Source: Talpa occidentalis
Taxonomy: Eukaryota; Chordata; Mammalia; Eulipotyphla; Talpidae
Direction: 5' to 3'
Assembly (NCBI RefSeq): GCF_014898055.3
Contig: NW_023604861.1
Span: 98,396,083 to 98,460,082, forward strand
Length of the DNA stretch: 64,000 nucleotides
The notes below the pieces were generated by a model. That model did not search any database and had not been told where the DNA came from. It saw only the letters and a list, made by a program, of their open reading frames with translations. The position numbers and the translations under genes were made by a program. Shown here one piece after another: positions 58,465 to 64,000 of this stretch; position 1 is the stretch's first letter; each line of letters starts with the position of its first letter.

Positions 58465-60914
58465 GTAGGTGCTGGGAGACCTGGGGGCTCCCCGGGGTGG
58501 GGAGCAGGGCTTCTGGGGGTCTCCCCGGGCCAGCGGTCTTCTTGGGCCACCTCCCTCGCCCCGGGCTCTGCCCCGTAGGATCGCAGATTTCCTGCGTTGG
58601 AAAAGTAAGTGTTGGTGTGTCCTGGCTGGGAGGCTCCTGGGGCCCTTTGGGTGCAGCGGTTTTAGGTGTTTGTGGAACAGACAGTGGGCAGAGGAGAACT
58701 TGGGTCAGCCATGTGACTGGGCTGCTTAGTTAGGTCCCTGTGGCAGGTGCCGGAACCCCACAGCTCTCAGAGCTGGGGATGGTGGAATACTGGAGGGGTG
58801 TCTTCCACTTGAAGGCTGGCCAGGGCATGAATCTTTTAGTCATTGGAGCAATCAATGAGTGCTGCTTCCAGAAGGGCTCTGAGACCCCTGACAAGGACAC
58901 ATCCTCATGGTTCCCATTCTGTGGGGCTGTTGGGAGGCAGCAGAGAGAGAACGCAAGGAGAATGCCTGGGGAAGAATCCAGAAAATAGTGACAGGGCGTT
59001 GGGAGGGATGAAGAATAATTAAATGAAAAAAAAAAAAAACAGAGAAAGGAAAATAAGCAGGTCCCCAGAATACAGTTAACACTTGGGGTATCTGTCCTGA
59101 TGACTCGCAAGCTCTCACATGTTCGGGACAGTCTTGCTTTGAAGGAGGAAGCAGCAGGATTAAATCTGGCTGCTCCAACCCTCAAACAACAGTGGTTTGA
59201 ACAAGGTTGGATGCGTTTCTTCTCTCATGTAGAAGTCCAGAGGGAGGCAATGAGGGCTGGCATGGAGGTCCCGTGGCCGGCAGGGGCCGAGCCTCCATCT
59301 GTCTCACTGGCCTCCACTCCTGAGGTTACTGGAAGGTCCAACATGGCTGCTGGAGCTCCAGCCAGTTCAAGCAGGTGGCAGGGAGGAGGGAAAAGGCAAG
59401 GCCGAAAGACCCAAATAAAACCAGGGCCTTGAAAGCGGACAAGTATGGATGCAGGGCTGGTGCTTGGCAGGCTCCCCCACGCCCTGTCCCCTAGAGGTGC
59501 ACTCCTGCCTCCCTTACACCCTGAGCGCTGGCAGCCCAGAGTGACGTGGTGCCGACTTCCTGCCACACTGCCAGAGTCTGGATATCCTCCGCCCTATGGG
59601 ATCCATCCACCAGGGGTGCCAGGAGGAGGGGCAGAAGTGATGACACCACCCTTCCAGCATGGCGACAGGACAGGTGGACAAAGTGCTTTCTCTCCTGCCA
59701 CCTCACGTCTCCGCAGCAGCCTGCAGACAGGCGGGGCAGAGGAGAGAAGCTGAGTGCCTTGGCACACGCTCGTCCTGCTGTGTGCTCGCTGCACACACAC
59801 ACCAGGGCGGCACAGGTGGAGTGCACCCCAGATGTTGATATGAGATGCAGCACACAGCGATGCCCAGTGCCGCCCCACCCGTGCACACAGGGAGGTGGGA
59901 GTGCAGGCTACGTGCACATGTGCCCACAGCTGCTCTGTCCGGGCTGGGGACAGCCCTTCTTCTCTTGCCTTTGCTCTGCCGGCTCTGCCTGCCTCTCATC
60001 TGGTAGCTTGGCCACCCTGCCCCGCCAGATGGGTCAAGGGGGTGGCTTGCGTGCTGCAAATGCACCTGCCCCCTTCCCTTGGCCTTTGTGACCCCACACA
60101 GCCCTCCACCTCCCCACAACTGACTCCTGGGTCAGTGGATCTTGCTGTGCCTATGCCTGCCAGTGGCCTTCCTGTGGTTGATTTGCTCAGAGACTAGAGG
60201 GGGTCCCCTACTTCCTGTTGCCAGGCCAGGCAGGCATAGACCAGGTACACTGGTCCTGAGTCGTCCCTGACTCAGTCGTCCCCAAGGTCAGCAGGGGGAA
60301 TGATTTTGAAAAATAACCTTCCTCCCCAGTGGCGGCAGAAACTGCAATGCAGAGCACAGCTAGAGTTAGCCCTACTTCTCTACCCTCACTTGCCTGTCTG
60401 TCGTGACCAATGGCTGCCCGCCCTTCCCCCCTCCACTGGCCTGGCACGAGTCACCAGCCCCTCAGCCTTCTCCATGTCTTCCTAGTCATCCCTGGACCCT
60501 CACAGCCTCCCAGGAGGGCCAGCGCTGCCACTTCCCCTCTATGGACACAGAGCTCAGGGAGGGGGGCAAGTGGGCAGTACAGCACCAAGACTGCCGTCGG
60601 GACCTCTTAGGAGAAAGGGGCAAACAGGACCACAGGCTCAGCTGCAAGGCATGGGCTGTCGTCCCAGGGACCTGGAGAATGATCTTTGTGGCCCAGCATG
60701 TGCACCTGAACCTCTAACCTGCCTGGCTCCCAGCCTTCTTGCAGTGTGCTTGCAGGAGGGGGGGCTCATTTGTTTCCCCCCCTTTCCAAAGACAGCACTC
60801 AAAGCCTGGACTGAGATAGAGTGAAGTGACACTCCAGGTGAGTCCAGGAGAAGGTCAGGACTAAGGGCCAAGAACCCTGAGGGGGCCACGCTCCATGGCT
60901 TCCCAACAGGCCCT

Positions 60915-61045
60915 GCGCCCGCATTATCTCCTTGGACCCCTACACAGCGCACAGATCCGCTCTTGGTATTACACCCACCTTGCAGAGAGGAAACTGAGAC
61001 CTGCCCTTGGTGGCAAAGTACAAAGTGTTATCGCTGGGATTTGAA
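60915..61045 (-). mobile_element. MIR fragment
   Basis: caccttgcagagaggaaact, gtgttatcgctgggatttga: antisense MIR core. Confidence 0.65.
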
Positions 61046-62399
61046 CCCTCTGTCTTAGTGGGCAGCTTAGTTTCCTAGGGCTTAGCCATGCGATGGGGGT
61101 GGGGTGCAGGGAGAAGCCTGCGGGGGAGAAGCGCACACCTGGAAATCAGCAGCTGAGAAGGTGCCCCATGCCAGTCGGGGGCTGGCCGCATAGGCTTGTG
61201 ACCCAGGGTACCCTCTGAGCTCCTCAGGGACTACACACAAGCCAGACCCCACCCCTGGCCACATCCTCTGGGTTGTCCTGTGACCTTGAGCCAGCCCCAG
61301 CGCCTTTCTCGGTTGCAGATCCAGAGCTGGAAAAACTGGCAAGGGCCCCCTAGTTTTGAATTCAGGATCCCTTTTTCTTAAAAAAACTCTCCTGCAAGAA
61401 TGGGAGCTGCTTTGCAGACTCAGGCAGGCTGGGGGCCCATCTGCTCTCCCACCTCAGCCTACCCCGAGGCTTCAACGGTACACTCAGGAGCAGCTGCGGA
61501 GCCCTGAATGTGGCCTCTGTGAGAGAAAAGGGAAAACTCGGTTTCCCAGGCAAAGAAAGAAGAGGGGAGAGAACTTGGCAAATCTCCCTTTGCCAGTCCC
61601 AGGCCTGGGGCAGGAAGGAGACAGAGCAGGAAAGAGGGTACAGTGTGCAGTGAGTCATTGCACGGCTCCCCTCCCTCCTCCAAGCTCCCCATCCCCAGCT
61701 GACTGATGTTTCCCTTGAACAGGTGCATCTGTCAGCTGTGATCAGCCCACGTCCTAGAATGCCATGCAACAGCCACGTGACAGGGAGAGAACCAAGGGGG
61801 TCTGCAGGTGCCAGAGTTGGAGGGGGGAGCTTAGCTGAATAGAACGGGGCAGCCAAGAGGGGGGCCTATCCCTCCTCCCCCCTCTGATCTGCTACCTCAG
61901 GTCTCTACTGGCCCTTCCCCTCCATCTGGCTGGCTGGTGCCTCTACCACGCTCAGCTCGGCAAAGCATCTCTCACTCTGCCCACTGCCCAAGTCCAGGCC
62001 AGGCAAGAGCCAAATCCAAGTTCTGCTGCTGCTGGTGTCATGCTCCTATGTCCAGTCCCTCTTGACCCTTTCTTTAAAAGGACCTGCCATGGCCGCACAG
62101 AGCCCAGTTCTAACCCCAACTTTACCCCACGGACTCTGTGGCTTGGGCAGGATCCAGTCCCTCTGGGCCTCTGTCTCTGAGATTCGCTTGCCTCCGCCAG
62201 GCCCCCACCTGCAGTTGGGTCCCTGAGCTAACCAGTGGAGGCTGGGGGTAGAGGTGCATTGGCATAGCTCCCCAGCCCTGCCCCCAGGCACACACATATA
62301 GCCTCTGGCTTATCACAGCACCCCATGTCCACACTTGGTATTGAAGGGCCCAGCCAGGAGAGGAAGGTGGCTTGGGAAGTAGGGTGGGCCTGCCTTGTC

Positions 62400-62620
62400 G
62401 GTGTTAGCTCTGCAATAGGCAGATCTGAGCTCTGTCCCAGCCCCTTCATGCGTTAGTTGTACGTCCTCAGACAAATTATTTAGCTTCTCTGTACCGCTGT
62501 CTCCTCATTCTCCTGGGTGGAAATAAACCCACCTCCTAAACAACTGAGATCCTATGCCAACCCACGTAGCATGGCCCTGACATGTAGTGGGGGCTCTGTA
62601 AGCAGCAGGGGGAGTGTTAA
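62400..62620 (+). mobile_element. MIR SINE
   Basis: cagatctgagctctgtccca, gtcctcagacaaattattta, gcttctctgtaccgctgtct: sense MIR, nearly full length. Confidence 0.75.
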
Positions 62621-63574
62621 TGTTATTATTTTCTGACTGCTGAATAGATCCTGGGAGGACACCCCCCTCCCCCGCCCATAGGAGAATGATGTCAAGGAGC
62701 AGCTGAGTCCACCCTGGGTTAATAAGATGCCTCATTGCCTGGATGGCAAATGGGGGTGGGAGGCAGGATGGAATTTGTGTCCTGGCCAAGGTGGCAGTCA
62801 TTGGAGGCAGGGCAGGGACAACCCCATCTCCCCTCCACTGCCCTGGGCTCTGAGAGGAGTGCCCCCTCCACCCCATCTGTGTGTATGCGTGTGTGCACAC
62901 TAGTGCCTGTAGGGACTGTGACAATCCCAGCTCACCTCACAAGCTACCTGGCCCACATCTGTTGGTACCCAAGAGTGGGTGGGGAGTCAAGGCTGCCCAA
63001 AGATTCCCCATCCCAGATCCCCTGGGCTGCATGATGTGACGCCCACTGCCACTTCCTGCCATCTGTCCCGAGTGATGGAAATAGAGCAGGCGCGGACGAG
63101 TGGCTGCTCAGTGATCCAGCCTGCGCCACAGCAGTCCCTGTGGGTGGGAGTGGGGGGGCACCCCCACATCTGAGCAGACTGGATGTCTAGCTGGCAAAGG
63201 CATTGACCTCAGAGCAGAGATAGAGAACCTGGAGACCCCTTCCTCCCACAGACAAAGCCCAGATTCTCCTACCCAGTGGGATAGCACTCTAAACCCAGCT
63301 GCACTTCATCTATAGAAGAGCAAGCATGGCACAGGCCCCTGGCATCAAATAATGCAGCCCCTGGGGCAGGCAAATGTGGAAGAAGCACCCAGGTGGCTCT
63401 GAAGTGCTGCTGGCCTAGCAGAGTAAGGTGGACTTCCCTGCTGGATGTCACTGGAACATGAGCTTGGCCTTGCCCCTGGCACCGGGCAGCCAGGCCCTCC
63501 CTCAGCATCAGAAGAGTGAGGAAGAATTGCCCCTCTGAGGGCTTTGTGGATGTCAACTAGTTACTCTCCCCATA

Positions 63575-63710
63575 GTTCTGTGAGTGCATGTGGTCATTCC
63601 CATTCTACAGAGGAGGAAACTGAGGGTCAGAATGATCAAGTACTTTGTTCAGGGTCACCCACCAGGAGGTGAGGGCCGGAGATGCAAGTCTGCCTGACCG
63701 TGGACCTCTT
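63575..63710 (-). mobile_element. MIR fragment
   Basis: cattctacagaggaggaaac, tgagggtcagaatgatcaag, cagggtcacccaccaggagg: antisense MIR core. Confidence 0.7.
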
Positions 63711-64000
63711 CCCACTATACCGGGCTGCTGTTAATAACATGTCCCACCTGAAATCCCCCCTCCCAAGCTGAGTGTGTCTTCAGAACTATCATGCAGTGGG
63801 TCCTGGTGGCTTTTAAAAAGTCAGTGATGCTGTTTCTCAGCCATAAGTGTCTGCAACCATTTGGGAGAAGTTAGCCTAGCCTTTTACATACAATGTGGCC
63901 TCCGGGAAAGGAGCTAGATGTTGGAGCTCAGGTCTACCAGGACCCTCCAGACCTCTAGTCATATACTCCCAGGCCTGACAGGCTGACACATGCCCACAGG

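Larger units (their letters stand above)
57950..58600 (+). promoter_or_regulatory. KCNIP3: CpG-rich promoter and 5' UTR of KCNIP3
   Basis: GC- and CpG-rich stretch ending just past the first coding exon. It contains a long (GA)n tract at about 58178-58254, around 200-270 bp before the ATG; GA tracts are known GAGA-type/nucleosome-poor promoter features. No TATA box. Transcription start not visible. Confidence 0.65.
58465..64000 (+). other. KCNIP3: KCNIP3 intron 1 (start)
   Basis: The region holds no further exon that I can recognise. Old repeats are present: MIR-type at about 60915-61045, 62400-62620 and 63575-63710. There is a poly(A) tract at about 59025-59038. Human KCNIP3 also has a long first intron, so it is expected that the next exon lies outside. 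Confidence 0.65.

Noticed and set aside
57288..58550. 420-residue open frame on the minus strand
   Set aside because: It is low-complexity Ser/Leu/Pro text produced by the GA repeat and GC-rich promoter of KCNIP3, with no domain, and it overlaps the KCNIP3 first exon.

Overview
The window is vertebrate, and clearly placental-mammal, nuclear DNA. It has long introns with GT/AG splice sites, three CpG-rich gene starts, and ancient mammalian repeats (L2, MIR, MER5-type hAT, Tigger-like, L1, MaLR). It also has 13 copies of a younger tRNA-derived SINE that begins GGGCCTCCCTGGTGGC. I do not see the diagnostic SINEs of primates, rodents, carnivores, ruminants, pigs, camelids, equids or rhinolophoid bats. 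My best guess is a laurasiatherian lineage with its own SINE family (pangolin is one possibility), but the species is not settled by what I can see.

Layout. 1-2.1 kb: old L2 and MER5-type repeats. 2.1-10.84 kb: a KRAB C2H2 zinc-finger gene on the + strand, assembled here from five exons, with a CpG-island promoter and a consensus ZNF143/THAP11-type site. 10.84-35.8 kb: intergenic, repeat rich. It includes a nested stack in which an L1-like element is split by a MaLR provirus, which is itself split by an 816-bp ERV2-like solo LTR (both insertions with target-site duplications), a SINE inserted in a SINE, and a degenerate minisatellite of about 31 bp period. 36.05-48.7 kb: PROM2 (prominin-2), complete, 23 coding exons, predicted 832 residues, followed by a long 3' UTR to about 50.65 kb. 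50.7-57.9 kb: intergenic. 58.45 kb to the end: the 5-codon first coding exon of KCNIP3 (calsenilin/DREAM) and the start of its long first intron.

The order zinc finger - PROM2 - KCNIP3, all on one strand, matches the mammalian block corresponding to human 2q11.1. The three genes are not a functional unit: a putative transcriptional regulator, a pentaspan protein of plasma-membrane protrusions, and an EF-hand Kv-channel-interacting/transcription factor. I found no undescribed enzymatic or defence system. The most notable items are the degenerate KRAB-A box (a 21-nt shorter exon that lacks key KAP1-contact residues), the 31-bp minisatellite, the multi-level retroelement nest with readable target sites, duplications inside PROM2 introns, and the SINE family itself.
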